In this document: piece by piece, positions 1 through 11,670 of the stretch
Numbering within the stretch: the first letter of the stretch is position 1
Layout of the letters: each line of letters begins with the position of its first letter
Assembly: GCF_021347895.1 (NCBI RefSeq)
Contig: NC_067122.1
Span: 35,434,215-35,498,214, forward strand
Source: Acanthochromis polyacanthus
Taxonomy: Eukaryota > Chordata > Actinopteri > Pomacentridae
DNA: 64,000 nucleotides
Direction of reading: 5' to 3'
The notes under the pieces: generated by a model
Seen by the model: only the letters and a program-made list of their open reading frames with translations
Databases searched by the model: none
What the model was told of the DNA's origin: nothing
Made by a program: the position numbers and the translations under genes

Positions 1-505
1 CTGCAAAAATGAGACACAAAAAAACACAAATGACACACAAAATGAACCCAATGAGACACAAAATGAACGCAACGAGACACAAAATGACTGCAACGAGACA
101 CAAAACAACACAAAAATGACAAAAATGAGATACAAAATGACAACTACGTAACACAAAACAACAAAAAGAAGATAAACAACTGCAAAAATGAGATACAAAA
201 TACCAACAATGACACAAAAATAACCCAAATGAGATACAAAACTGCAAAAATGAGACACAAAAAAACACAAATGACACACAAAATGAACCCAATGAGACAC
301 AAAATGAACGCAACGAGACACAAAATGACTGCAACGAGACACAAAACAACACAAATGAGAGCGAATCTACAACGACACACAAAACAAAAATGAGACGAAC
401 TGACCCTAATGATATGCACAATAACATAAATGAGACACAAAATGACAACGAGATAATAAACTACAACAATGAGGCACAAAACAACACAAACGAGACTTTC
501 CGAGA
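1..505. repeat. A-rich minisatellite, family 1, array 1
   Basis: This is a degenerate tandem array built on a core like GAGACACAAAATGAC, with almost no T on the plus strand. A segment of about 113 bp at 1-113 recurs almost exactly at 242-354, so part of the array was duplicated with a 241-bp shift. The same family forms a second array at 15876-16668. The minus-strand frames give long Leu/Val/Cys/Phe-rich translations, but these follow from the base skew and are not genes. The left end is cut by the window edge. Confidence 0.85.
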
Positions 506-849
506 CCATCAGGATTTCTTCCTTATCATTCTATGAGACGAGTCACCCACTCACAAAGCTCAACTATCCATTCAGAGCCAGATATTGCCATGATATTATC
601 AGCTGCCCATTAGAAATGTAAGATATTAGTCAGTCACGCGTATCCAGCGGCTGCCTCTTTACATCTCTACAGCAGATATAGGGGCTTGTTTTTACTAATG
701 AATTAGAAACCAAAAACTAAAAACTCTCCCATCCTATCAGGTTGCATCAGATTGGATGTGAATCAGCTGTGAATTTATTCCTTCAGCTCTTTCCACATAC
801 ATTTAAATCTGGGCTTTGATTGGTCAATCGAGGACAACCAAAAGATTTG
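506..849. other. unassigned intergenic DNA
   Basis: AT-rich single-copy-looking sequence. I see no ORF, RNA gene or repeat signature in it. Confidence 0.5.
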
Positions 850-1310
850 TCCTAAAGATGATGATAATGCCACCGCCATGCTTTGCTGTAGGGATGGTGC
901 TAGCTGCAGAATTCAGTTTGTGCCTAATCAGATCAGAGAATCTTGTTTGTTTTTCTCTTAGCTGTAACCTTCAGGGAGGCTTTTAAACCTTCAACTCAGA
1001 GTGGCTTCAGTCCAGCTGACTGATGAAGATCTCATGAGATGGTTGTCTTTCCAACAGCTTTTCCACCCCTGCAGTGCACGGCTGAAGCTCTGTTGGAGCG
1101 GTTGTTGGGTTTTTTGCTGTCTTCCTTCATCAAAGCCCTTCTTTGATTTTATGGAAAGTCCTGCTGGGTCCAGATTTCTTCCATTTTATGATTATTTAAG
1201 CCACCAAGCTAGAAATAGTTTCAACCTGATCTGTGTCACCACAACTTTAAAGTGGGGGCCTTAATGTATTAAACTATGTCCAATCAAATGAATCCATGGC
1301 AAGTGGTTCT
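850..1310 (-). mobile_element. Tc1/mariner-like transposon relic, internally deleted
   Basis: Read on the minus strand, the segment resembles the common fish Tc1-like transposase gene. The plus-strand text holds the complement of the conserved stretch that reads CCACCGCCATGCTTTGCTG followed by AGGGATGGTGC. It also holds the downstream part with TTCTTCCATTTTATGATTAT and the 5' flank with CATGTCCAATCAAATGAAT. These landmarks are much closer together than in a full element, so most of the transposase is gone. No intact terminal inverted repeat was found. The assignment rests on remembered family sequence, not on a search. Confidence 0.6.
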
Positions 1311-2689
1311 ACATACTTTTAGATTATTAAAAAGCATCTGATAGCTGGAAATGACAGATTTTAGTTTCTGACTTTTAAAAAATGTACAAAAACTTCTGAA
1401 ACCACGCTTTCACTGTGTTACTAAAGGAAACTGATAGTAGGTAGATCCGAAATAAATGTCATCCAAGTCTAAATTTCAGTCTACACACAAAACACTGTAG
1501 AGGTCTGAATGCTTTCTGAAGCAGTCGTTCATCTCCAGTGGGCTGCAGAGGTAGGCATGTGAATGGTTTGGCTGGCTGAATGAATAATCAGGCTCAGTGA
1601 GCGGGTGACTCACCTCAAAGAGAGATAAGGAGAAGATCCTGCCTGCACTTTCTTCACCACCACTGGTCCATCAGCAGCTATATCAGTCACTGGTTTCGAT
1701 AGAATGATGTGAGCTCTTTGGCCTGTCGATAATCTTATTTTTGGACTCCCCTGCACTATAAGTGTCAGAGAGGCTCTGAATAGTAAAGACTAACCAACAA
1801 GGAGCTAAATTCCACAGGTGCACACAGGTGGGAGGAAACACGGAGTAAAAATATCCACAGCATATGTTTGCTTTCACAGACATCCAGTTCAAAGTAAGTG
1901 TGCTGAATATCGTGAATCTAAAGCCCTGGTCTTGAGCAGGCTGTGAATAGCAGCTGAGTGTATTCTGTGGCTGATGAGGACACGAGATGTACTGACTTCT
2001 CTCTGCATGTTTGAACGCTGCCTGACTTATTGCGTTGATATAAAGGCTTTAATTAAATGTCGTCTCCGGCTGACCGGACACACATCCTGAGAGTCAAACT
2101 CAGTGGATCCAGTAATGATGTCGACGTGAACGAGTCCTGCTTCGTGAACCACATGTGGCTCCTCCTATTAGATCCTTTATTTTTATTTAAATGAATTTTG
2201 ATTTGTAGTTTCAATTCATGTCAGGCAATGTCTTTGAAACCATAACGGGTTTACACTCTCTTGAATCTGAAAAATTCTAACCTGAGAAGTAGCCATTTGA
2301 ATAAAATTACAAAACAGTATGATACACTATTATACTGTGTATTCCAACATACAATGTAGAAATCTTCTGTGTTTGCATATTTCTCTCATTTAAATGTCTC
2401 AGATCATCAAACTAATTATATATTGAAAACTTTATAGAGCTAGCCCACACTCTAAAAAGTAATTCTGTGGACCTTTTGTCATAACTTAAATAAATATATT
2501 GTTGTGAAATAAAAAATCAAGTTCTGTAATCCAGTTAGACTTTTTACTTGTAAATGTTATTTTTTGAGCTTGGATGACATAGAAATAATGCCTTTTGATT
2601 CAATCCACTACCATCACCTTGTCAGAGCTTAAAAATTTCAGTTCATCATGAAACAATTGGATTTTAAGTTCTGCTAATGTAAAAAAATT
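1311..2689. other. unassigned intergenic DNA
   Basis: AT-rich sequence without a convincing ORF, tRNA or transposon end. The short ORFs here lack splice or coding context. Confidence 0.5.
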
Positions 2690-2819
2690 ATATGATGACG
2701 TGTAAACGGCCCACAGTCTCTCTTTCCCGCATGCGCGAGCGGCCATGTTTAAGGGCAGAGTGAGCACATGGTGAGCAGCCGAAGCACAGCCGAAGCTCAT
2801 TGAAGCATTTTGGTGAACG
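2690..2819 (+). promoter_or_regulatory. candidate CpG-rich promoter and 5' exon ending in a splice donor
   Basis: A short GC- and CpG-rich island stands out from AT-rich flanks. It contains GCATGCGC, the core of an NRF1 site, followed closely by GCGGCCATGTTT, which resembles an inverted YY1 site. This pair is common at vertebrate housekeeping promoters. About 60 bp further on, GAACG is followed by GTAAGT, a near-consensus 5' splice site with the exon ending at 2819. The next plausible acceptor on this strand is at 3900-3901. The transcription start is not defined. A promoter fits the sequence, but a retained fragment of a dead duplicate gene is equally possible. Confidence 0.4.
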
Positions 2820-3901
2820 GTAAGTAATTTTATGCTTATTTGCATTTGCTCAGGATTCTGTTGATGATAGCCTACTGTAACTGAATATCGAAATCTGGAA
2901 GTCCTTACTTTTAAATGCGTGCAGTGTTGGTAGGGCAGTCTGTGTGCCGAGGTAAAGTTAGCTAGGTGATGCCTGTACTGGCTTCAATGCGGGAGTAATT
3001 GGTTAATTTCGGCATGTGACTTATAAACCGGCGCACAAATAGGTTGTGTCTTGGCGAGTTGTATTTATTATTTCATCCTATCTGAATCACAGTCTAATTC
3101 TGAGTTACCAGCCGTCCCTTAAAATACCGAATTGTCCCGCATTTCAAACTAAAATACGCGGTCGGTATTGAATCCATAAGGAGGTGACAGCCTGTGAGAA
3201 GCTCACCTGCTTGGGATTCAGTGGTAATATGTTTTTTCCTGTGGATTAAATTAAATGTATCAATGGATAATATTGATACGATTTTATGAAATGGACAGCT
3301 ACACTTATATTTACAAATGTATTGATAACACGATGTAACCGCTCATCAGACTGTCGCCTGACCAGGACGACAGGCCCACATATTACGCACCTACGGAGAA
3401 AGAGCACATTATGACGGCCCTCTGGGCTCCCAAAATATGACAAAAGTTAAACAGGGCTATGATAAAACCGACAGAGAGGGACGGGGGAGCTAAAGGAGTT
3501 CATTATGATTCATAAACGAACCAGCAGACACCGTGGTGCGCTCCGTAACAGCACAGCTGTGCGTCCTAACGCACACACACCTTCAGGTCTGTGTGGACAG
3601 GTCTGACTGTCCATGACTACACAGATAAGTGTTTCCCTTAAGTTTTATGGAAGAAAAGAATCAAACACTAGTCATTTAAATTGCTATAAGCCCACTACTG
3701 CTTTGTTTATATTGATTTAGGGGAGACCAGGGATGGCTGTAACACTTGATGAGTTCTAATACCACAGTTTTCTCCTGTCAGTATAAAATGGGAGACACAT
3801 GATTTCATTTATTCCTCCATGATCACACACAGGCGCTGACAAGGCTGTAAACAGTTGTATGTAAAACCCTGATCCCAACACCTTTTAATTTCTTCTTCAA
3901 G

Positions 3902-4033
3902 GATGTGGAGGAGCTCGATGCAGACCCTGCGATGCAAGTGATGAAGATTGCCATCATCGGTGATGGGTGTGCAACCATCATTGTTGAGGGAAACGAGATC
4001 CTGTTGATGTTGCCAGATCCTGTGCCTTGCTGA
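3902..4033 (+). pseudogene. terminal-exon-like coding remnant, 43 codons, frame-broken
   Basis: A pyrimidine-rich tract ending CTTCTTCAAG at 3901 looks like a 3' splice site. From 3902 the frame is open for 43 codons, beginning DVEELDADPAMQVMKIAIIG and continuing through IIVEGNEILLMLPDPVPC to TGA at 4031-4033. The alternation of charged and hydrophobic residues is much more protein-like than neighbouring chance ORFs. From memory it resembles the C-terminal exon of a multi-copy fish protein family in which an ...IVIEG... strand precedes an A(L/F)LxGLxYALNLSYP helix. Here the continuation (LLMGVIF) lies in another frame after the stop, so the exon looks frameshifted. It may be paired with the donor at 2819 across a 1.08-kb intron. 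The middle exons of such a gene are not present. Family identity is unverified. Confidence 0.4.
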
Positions 4034-4272
4034 TGGGAGTAATCTTTGTCAGGAGAACACAGCCTACAACTACTGCTGTTTGCACTTTAAATTATTTAGT
4101 GCTGCTGTTAAGGATTTAGTGTTCTTCATAATTTTAATACATGGTTCTTATTAATTTGAATATTTCTGTCTGAATTTTTGTTCATTTTGAACACCAGGAG
4201 AGTTTCTTAGCTGCTGAACATAACCTTAATATAGGACAGGACTTAACTTCACTCTTGTAGTGTTTAGCTAAT

Positions 4273-4545
4273 TAAGTTCATGTTACTTAGAAATTTGTTT
4301 AATTGTGGCCAGAAAGCTTCTTCACCTTACTTAAAAATTGTTGGATCAACTTAAAAAGTTGCATTCATGTTGACCATTATGAAGTTCATGTTACTTAGAA
4401 ATTTGTTTAATTGTGGCCAAAAAGCTTCTTCACCTTACTTAAAAATTATGTTGGATCAACTTAAAAACTTGCATTCATGTTGACAATTATTAAGTTCGTG
4501 TTACTCAGAAATGCATTTTTGTTCGGACTAAAAGGTAATTCAACA
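4273..4545. repeat. 2.5 tandem copies of a ~108-bp unit
   Basis: Units start with TAAGTTCATGTTACTTAGAA or a close variant at 4273, 4380 and 4491. Units 1 and 2 are nearly identical, with unit 2 about 3-4 bp longer. Unit 3 decays after its first 40-50 bp. The 3' half of each unit carries GGATCAACTTAAAAA and CATTCATGTTGAC. Looser copies of the same phrases continue to about 4640. Confidence 0.8.
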
Positions 4546-4699
4546 TACTCAAAACATTGCTTTGACTTAATGTAATTCTGCCAGCTATTGGCTCAACTTA
4601 AAAATTCGAGTGGAAACGGTTAACATAAGTTTTTATGTTGACCCAGTGTTTTATTTATTAGAGTGCACAAAACATAATGTGCATAAGAAACCATGTATA

Positions 4700-5925
4700 A
4701 CCCCTGTGAAAAAGCAATTACCCCTTAAACCTAATAACTGGTTGGTCCTTTGGCAGCAACAACTGCAGTTAAATGTTTGTTTCAGCTTCTGATCAGTCTC
4801 TTACATCATCATGGAGGAACTCTGGTCCACTCTTCTTCGTAGTTTAAATTCAGCCACATTAATTAGATGGTTTTTGAGCATGAACTGTCGTTGATGGTTG
4901 ATGAGCTTTAGGTCATGAACTGGATATTCTCGAGGATTTTCTAATAGAGAGCAGAATTCATGGCTCCATCAGTGCTGACAAGTCATCCAACCATCACACT
5001 ACCACCTCCATGTTTCACTGCTGGTATCATGTTCTTCTTGTGGAATGCAGTATTAGCTTTACATCAGATGGAATGGACCCATGTCTTCCAAAAAGTTCCA
5101 CCTATGACTCATCAGTCCACAGGATGTTATCCCAAAAGTCGGGGTTCATCAAGGTATTTTTTTTAAATTCCAGACCAACCTTTATGTCCTTTTTGCTCAG
5201 TAGGGGTTTGATCCTTTAACTCTCCCATGGATCCATTTTCTCCCAGAGTCTTCCTTATTGTGGAATTATGTAAGACGGACCTTAACTAAGGCCAATGAGG
5301 TCTGCAGATCTTTAGATGTTCTTCTGGGTTCTTTTGTGACCTCCTGGATTAGATGTTGATGAGCTCTTGGTGAAATGTTGGTAGTCGTTCCACTTCTGAA
5401 GGTTCTTCACTGTTCCATGTTTCTCCATCTGTGGATAATGTCTCTAATTGTGGTTCTCTGGAGTCCCAGAGCCTCAGCAATGACTTTGTAACCCTCCAGA
5501 CTGATGAATGTCAATGACTTTGTTTGTCATCTGCTCTTGAATCTCTTTTGAAAGTGTCATCATGTGCTGCTTTTTGAGACCCTTTAGCTACTTCACAATG
5601 AAGACAGGTTCTATTTAGTGATGTTTAGATTCATCAAGCCTGGCAGTAATCATATGTGAGTGTGGCTGGTAAGATTGTACAATGAATTTGGTCATTTGGT
5701 AGATTGGTAGCTAAGGGGGCAATTAGGTTCTCATACAGAGCAAGATGGGCTGGACAGCATTTTGCCTTCAAAAAATAAAATCAAACAAAAATTGCATTTT
5801 GGGGTTTTTTGGGTTATTGTTTGTCTTAGAATAAAATTAGTTTGATGACCTTTCATCACGTTTAAGTGTGACAAGTATGCAAACAATGGAATATTGGGGC
5901 AAATACTTTTTCACAACACTGTCTT
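4700..5925 (-). mobile_element. Tc1-like transposon, degenerate, with recognisable inverted ends
   Basis: The left end (CCCCTGTGAAAAAG at 4701) and the inverse of the right end (CAGTGTTGTGAAAAAG, from 5922 leftward) form imperfect terminal inverted repeats. Between them the minus strand holds a decayed Tc1-type transposase starting near 5560. Readable pieces include an N-terminal helix-turn-helix (SKEIQEQMTNKVIDIHQSG), the linker RIKPLLSKKDIKVGLEF and a first catalytic block, DNILWTDES. Many stops and frameshifts are present, and the middle and end of the DDE domain are shortened. The element is non-functional. Confidence 0.8.
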
Positions 5926-8049
5926 CTTAAAGCATTACTTACTAAAATGAAAATACAATAACAGGAGAACATCTGTCACTTTTGAAGAAAATGTCTGAGT
6001 CTTAAGTCTCGCTTGGAGATGATCAAGCCTTGTCATGTCTTTTTATGTGTGCAGTATTTTCTCTCCAAGTTTTCATCCGTCTTAGTGAGACTTCATGATA
6101 ATGGTTAATACAGTCCACTCTTACCTTCAGTATTTACATTAGACAGCTGTAAATCTGAGAACTTTCACACTATGTATGTAGTATTTAGCTTTCTATTATT
6201 TCGATACATGTCTGATGTCCTGACCTCAGTCCAGCATTCACAAAGAATACGTTCATGTTCATAGTGCTGGTATGAGCTGCTGCACTATGAACAGGGACAT
6301 AATAGAGAACAGTAGTTTCCTAACAGAATGTATAATTGTAAGTAAAATGAATGAATAAGAATTTGTATAATTTTGCCAAACGTCTACTTAGATGAGAGTA
6401 AAAATGAATCTGTATTAAACCTACTCAGACAGATACATCTAATAATGGAGTAACTGTAACGTATTACTGCCACTTCTGACTTTTTGCTTATTAAAGCTAA
6501 AGAGCTTTGATTTATTTAATTCATCTATTATTTTTAGCTGTTGTCACAGAGAGTGAAGAACAGGCAGAAGTAGTCGTTGAAATCAAATTTACTACAACAA
6601 AGTTAACAAAGATTGCAGAAAAGAAATGCAAAGGACAAGAAGTAAGTGACACTAAGTCAAGAAAAGCAAAGCACGGGTTGACTGGACAGACGGAGGCTGC
6701 CATCAACATCAGATAGAAATACTTCTACTGGAAAGGCTCAATCAGAACTGAACACTGGAAGCAGCAAATCAGAAACATTTAGCTGGATCATCTAGAACTT
6801 CTCTGCTTGCGTGCTGTTAACACCCTTTCAGGTATGGTATTTTGTGTTCGATGTGTGTTTTTGTCTTACTTGAAATTTCAACTTTTGTTTCCAATTAGCT
6901 GAGCCACTCTTTCACAGCATCCTCTGGTAACTGCAAAGGTTCTCTCTAAGTCCAGAACATCAGGAAGCCATGGAAGAAATTTTTCTTTAGCGTACAGCTG
7001 CAGTTCAAATAAATAAAGTTCCATCTTACAGTTCTCTGTAGTACAGTCATGCATTAGAGCAGCTATCGTTCACTCAGAACAGAACCAGTTTCCTTACACT
7101 TCCCATAGCCCCCTGCTGCCTCCTGATCCTCTCCTCTGACCTCTGTGTTCACTGAAGAACATGAACACATTTGATTTGATCCTTCTTTGGCCCTTCTGCT
7201 CTTTTTTTTCCTCCACCATCTGTTGTTGTTACAGCCGAAAACTCTGAATTCTGCAGCCCCATTTGCACTAAAAGAACAGTGAGCTCTTTTCAGTTGTGTG
7301 CCATAAATAAATATGCCTCTGCACGCCTCCATCGCCTCCGTCTGCTCCGTGTGAACTCTCCCTCCAGAGACGTTAAAGAGTAGATTTATTTAAATATATA
7401 TTTATTTATAACAGTGTTTGAGGATCGTGCTTGTTTCTGAGTCACATTTAAACATGCTGCAGACTTTCCTGTGGTCACCGAGATACAAATATTGATAGTA
7501 GTTGCAAAGTACAAGGCTCGGTCTGCTGGAGCTTTATCGGGCGCTTCTATAAGAAATAATTAACGTGGAAAAGATCATGTAACATCACAATGAAAACCTT
7601 TTCATCTCCACCCACAATCACTGTGTGACATGAAGAACGACAGGCAGGGCTGGAAGGGAACTGACTGCGTTTTAGCTGTTTTAATAATAGTAGTTTGTGT
7701 AGTTGTTCAGATCTGTTTAGTTTCAATGTTTCTGCTGTTTCTGTGTGTGTCAACGTGGTTTTGTCTTAGCTTTGATCTTTTTGATTTTTGATGATAGTTG
7801 ACACTGATGGAATGAGTTCTTCACACACCACAGTTTGCATTGTGCAGAATTTCACATTTCAGAATGACGCAAAAACAAAAGGAGAAATGACATGATGGTG
7901 GCTGATCACATGAATCGGCAGTCACACAGTCATGAAGTACGTCATAGCGTTGCCCAACATCCCAACGCTGTATGGGAAAAAAAACACTTGAACTGACTAG
8001 AATTGTCTTTTTAGAGGTGGATTTCCAGTAAAATGCCCTCTGTTACAGA
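5926..8049. other. mostly unassigned intergenic DNA
   Basis: AT-rich sequence with no clear transposon ends. A weak exon-like interval at 6538-6641 is listed separately. The run of C/T at 7100-7230 is not periodic. Nothing else can be supported. Confidence 0.5.
6538..6641 (+). other. weak candidate internal exon
   Basis: The interval is bounded by a TTATTTTTAG acceptor-like site and a GTAAGT donor at 6642. One frame is open throughout and reads VVTESEEQAEVVVEIK... through KKCKGQE, a lysine- and glutamate-rich composition. The signals are good, but the interval is short, no neighbouring exon is obvious and no family is recognised. A chance exon-like stretch is quite possible. Confidence 0.2.
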
Positions 8050-8560
8050 ATGAACCAAAGGAACATCAAATTGTTGGATAATTTGGGAAAACCTCCAACA
8101 GAAACCCTGACCGTACTGAAAGATTTCCTGCCCACATGTCTTTGCAACCCGGTCTCACGGGGATTCGTGAAACTGTCACGTAAATTTTTGTTTCGGTTTC
8201 GTGCGCACCAAAACGATTTCGTCATGTTTTTCGTGCCGCTCACCATGAAATGTTTTTCGTGTTGCTCACAACGAAACCCGCTGTGGTAATCACATCTGAA
8301 AGTGGTTTGTGAGATCGGGCTGGTCTTTGAGGAGCATGAGATGTTCAGAATAGGGTGACGTGGAGGATGATCCAAAACCAGGACGTTCCTTGACAACAAC
8401 TGATGCCAACATCCAGAAGGTCACGGACGTGGTGTGGAGTGATCATTGAACAGAGTGGTGGCTGAGCAACTGGGACTGAACCAGGAGCTGGTCAGGAGCA
8501 TCCTACTGGACAGTTTGGGCATGCATAAGATTTGAGCCCAGCCTGCTTCTGAGGATCAAA
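8050..8560 (+). mobile_element. mariner-like transposase N-terminal relic split by an inserted repeat
   Basis: The first part (from 8050) reads MNQRNIKLLDNLGKPPTETL, resembling the start of mariner-family transposases. After about 8140 the frame is interrupted by roughly 150 bp of unrelated repeat. From about 8300 the relic resumes with GDVEDDPKPGRSL, then IQKV..VV and LGLNQELVRSILLDSLGMHK in shifting frames, matching the second helix-turn-helix of the same family. The catalytic domain is absent and several stops are present. Confidence 0.7.
8140..8292. repeat. dispersed repeat inserted within the mariner relic
   Basis: This block starts near GGTCTCACGGGGATTCGTG and ends near CACAACGAAACCCGC. 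It is CpG-richer than its surroundings, contains several TTTTTCGTG and CACAACGAAA-like words in both orientations, and resembles a short interspersed repeat common in fish genomes. It splits the mariner relic, so it arrived later. The family name is unknown to me, and the ends are approximate. Confidence 0.55.
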
Positions 8561-9750
8561 AAACCCATGTAAATGAATGTCACTAATTGTTCATATTTAG
8601 CAGCCTTGTGTACATCTTCATTTACAGAGCTGTTGTTATCGAAACCTACAGATTTTTTTTTTTAAATGCACTGAAACAGACCCTGGTGCTGCACCGCCAC
8701 ATTACTGTGATAACAACAGCGCCATTTACTGGTTAACAATCCAACTTTAACCCAGTCAAGGTTTACTCTCCTTCACATGCCAAGTTGCTAGCAAATTAAT
8801 CAGTTTCTTTAAAGAAACAGAAAACATTGTTTGCTGTGTTTCTACTTTGGGTCAGATCCTGTTTCTCCTCTTTTACTTACATTCCCTTCCAAGACAGTAA
8901 GATAATGCAGACCCGGTGTTACACATTTCTGGCATCCCCACGGTGTAATTAATATAAATTGTGTCCATAGTAAGTGTGTACGTACGATGTCCTATATTCA
9001 GATAATGTCTGTCTCTTCCCTTTCTGTTTGTGTTTGTCTTCCTGTATTTGAATACTAAATGAAGTCATTCAGCTCTTAGTTAAATCTTAATTAGATTGTC
9101 TTAAGGCACTAAACCACTTAATGGAGTTTAATTAGGTTTCGTCTGTACTTTGCTGAATAAAATCATGTTAGACTTGGACCAATTATTTAGCTTTCTTATG
9201 CAGAATGGAAGATTATGGCTTCAATATATTTTGATTGGCATCATTCTGTCAATAAATCACAGACAGAAAAAAACACCACATTTGAGCTTCAGAAGAACAT
9301 GTGAGGACACAGTATTGAATATTTGTTGACATAAATTAAATTTTCCAACTCTTAATCCTCCATTTCATGAACTAGATTTGGTCTTTGGTCTGTAAAGTCT
9401 GCGAGTTTTTGAAGCTGGCAGACCACAGTCAGCACAGATATGAATATTCCACTTCTGAGACCTAGAGGACTTTCATTACCCAGAAAATGCAGCAGAACAT
9501 CTCTATATGTTAAGTTTCCCAAAGCTTTTTTTCTTCTAAACTATCTGGCATCTTTAATTTAAAGTTGTCTCTGTGTAATAAACAAACCTCAGTCAGTCAC
9601 ATGAAGCAGCCTGCAGCAGCACAGCCCACTGAGTATCCAGACCACTGCTAACACTGTGTCACAGCACATTAAAACACTAACCGGGAACACTGTCGCCGGC
9701 GGTCAGAGCAAGTCACACAGCACACACATGCATGCACAGACAAGTGGTTA

Positions 9751-9753
<3 letters not shown>
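8561..9753. other. unassigned intergenic DNA
   Basis: No genes seen. The stretch around 9050-9140 is rich in homeodomain-like TTAATTAG/TAATTA words and may be conserved non-coding DNA, but the sequence alone cannot show that. Confidence 0.4.

Positions 9754-9821
<68 letters not shown>
9754..9821. repeat. (GT)n microsatellite
   Basis: An uninterrupted dinucleotide run of 34 repeats. The His-Thr ORF across it on the minus strand is an artefact of the repeat. Confidence 0.97.
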
Positions 9822-9822
<1 letters not shown>

Positions 9823-10044
9823 ACTGAGTGCAAACTGTTGGATGTGAACACATGGAGGTGACGACAAACACTCTGTCACTTTAAATTCAAGCATGCACAT
9901 AGAACAAAACCAAACACCTTAAACACACTCATGCATGTTTTGTCATTTAGGAGTGAACACAGCACTCTAATTATAAATAAAACATGTGCATTCACAAAAA
10001 AGTCAAATCCTTAACGGCAGTGGTGAAATATAAGCGTTAATGCA

Positions 10045-10360
10045 AATATTTACCGTTTAAAAGATTGGGCTCACCCAGACAACTCCATGTTTTCCATGAA
10101 AACTCCCACTTTCTCCATGTGCTAACATAACTGCACAAACATTTTCTCATCATCAATGAGCCTTTCAGCACCATTAGCTAACACAATGTAGCATTAGAAC
10201 ACAGGAGTGATGGTTGCTGGAAATGTTCCTCTGTACCCCTATGGAGATATTCCATTAAAAATCAGCTGTTTCCAGATAGAACAGTCATTTATCACACTGA
10301 CAGCGTCTACATTGGATGTATCATTCGTTTAGTGTTATCTTCATTGAAAAAATCCTTTTG
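10045..10360 (-). mobile_element. MITE-like element, copy 1 (inverted relative to copy 2)
   Basis: This interval is the reverse complement, at moderate divergence, of most of 18125-18494. Shared landmarks include GAGCCTTTCAGCACCATTAG, CAGGAGTGATGGTTGCTGG and CCCTATGGAGATATTCC. The left end begins near GTTTAAAAGATTGGGCTCAC, a decayed version of the terminal inverted repeat of copy 2. The other terminus is missing or decayed near 10360. There is no coding capacity. Confidence 0.75.
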
Positions 10361-11339
10361 ATTTGGTTTTTAGCTTCAGCTTCTTTCTCATCTTAAAAAA
10401 ATAGGTCAGTGTTGTTTTGGTTGAAGAAATTAACTCAGCACTGTTTATCTTGTGTCTTGTGACCTGAAGACTGTATCGGTTTATCTGTGCCTGTTGTGCA
10501 TCTTGAACATTATTTTTTTTACATATTTAGGGACACAGACGTAAAACAATTCACCATATTTGCTATTAAATGCATGCGTTGATTGTCCCTCACTGATCTA
10601 AGCTGCTCACAGGTTTCCAGGCAGCAGCTTGAGTTGGTTCACTGCAGAGAGTCTGTGAGAAGCAGGAAGCAGGATGAGGTCAATTCTTTTAAATAGGATG
10701 CAGCACATCCTACACATCCACTTCAGTCTGCCTCCAGGTAGGTGGGTGACTGTGTGTGCTCTAAATAAAGCCTCTTAATAATAAAGAATATACTCTTCTA
10801 AAGATACAGAAACGTTTATCAGGAGCAGAACTACCAGCAAGCTTACTGTAGGTTTCGTTGCTTAAAATACTGTGTGGGTCATTTCATTTAAAATCAACAA
10901 AATCTATAAAATGTTCTCAGCTGATCCACTCAGAATCAATGATTGTTTTTGCACAATAACTTCACGATATAAAATGAGGCCTTGCAAAATTTGACCCTCA
11001 TATTATGATTATTTTTTGGAGTTTCAGACCCATAAAGTCGTCGTAGTGGGTTGAGTTTTTACACTTTTCACTCTGCAGTTATTATTTTCCAACATTTTTA
11101 AGCTCTCATATCATCATAAGGACATTAGATGATACATACAATTTTTAGGGCTGAAAAACTAATTCTCACTCTGCTGTGAACTGCATCCAGACATAGAGCC
11201 ATAGAACAAGCATCGGTCACCTGGGGGTGTTTTCTAGTTTCTGATAATTCACAGCAGAATTAGATTATCAGCATGTGGGATAAGTAGATGGCCAGAACAA
11301 GTTTTCCGTATCATTATTGTTCCTTAGAAACAGTTTCTG
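10361..11339. other. unassigned intergenic DNA
   Basis: AT-rich sequence. A short ATG-led frame at 10674 ends beside a donor-like CCAG/GTAGGT near 10738, but without supporting context. No repeat family recognised. Confidence 0.45.
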
Positions 11340-11640
11340 GTTCTTATTACTCTGCCAAGGAACGTGTCAGAGTTATGTGATCATCAGTGTTGGTCTGTCT
11401 GTCTGTCTGTTAACAACACTCAAAAACGGTCAAACGAATTTGAATGAAATTTTCAGTGAAGGTCAAAAATGACACAAGGACTAACTGATTAGATTTTGCC
11501 AGTGATGTGGCTTATAGTCTGGATTAACAGATTTGTTAAAGATTTCTATACAGATAGCAGCACAGTGTCACTGTAACCATGACAACAAGTGAACACATGA
11601 TTGCAATCCTACCACATCTCTTTTAAAGATTTCATCCATT
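11340..11640 (+). repeat. dispersed repeat shared with 25640-25830
   Basis: The two intervals share a block containing GTCTGTCTGTCTGTTA, then ACTCAAAAACGG or ACTCAAAAACAG, then GAAATTTTCAG and GATTAGATTTTG in the same order and orientation. No terminal repeats or ORF are seen, so the class of element is unknown. Confidence 0.6.
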
Positions 11641-11670
11641 GGAGATGATCCAGTGACTTCATAGCCTGAA

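Noticed and set aside
1..505. CRISPR-like regular repeats
   Set aside because: Units are degenerate and contiguous without unique spacers, and the DNA is vertebrate.
144..509. 121-codon minus-strand ORF rich in Leu, Val and Cys
   Set aside because: It is the translation of a T-poor minisatellite on its complementary strand. The apparent hydrophobic membrane protein follows from base composition and repeat period.
4610..5219. Plus-strand ORFs in the 4.6-5.2 kb region
   Set aside because: They are antisense to the decayed Tc1 transposase.
9669..9851. His-Thr repeat protein
   Set aside because: Reading of the (GT)n microsatellite.
10674..10738. ATG-led exon with a CCAG/GTAGGT donor
   Set aside because: Too short, no acceptor partner and no recognisable protein.
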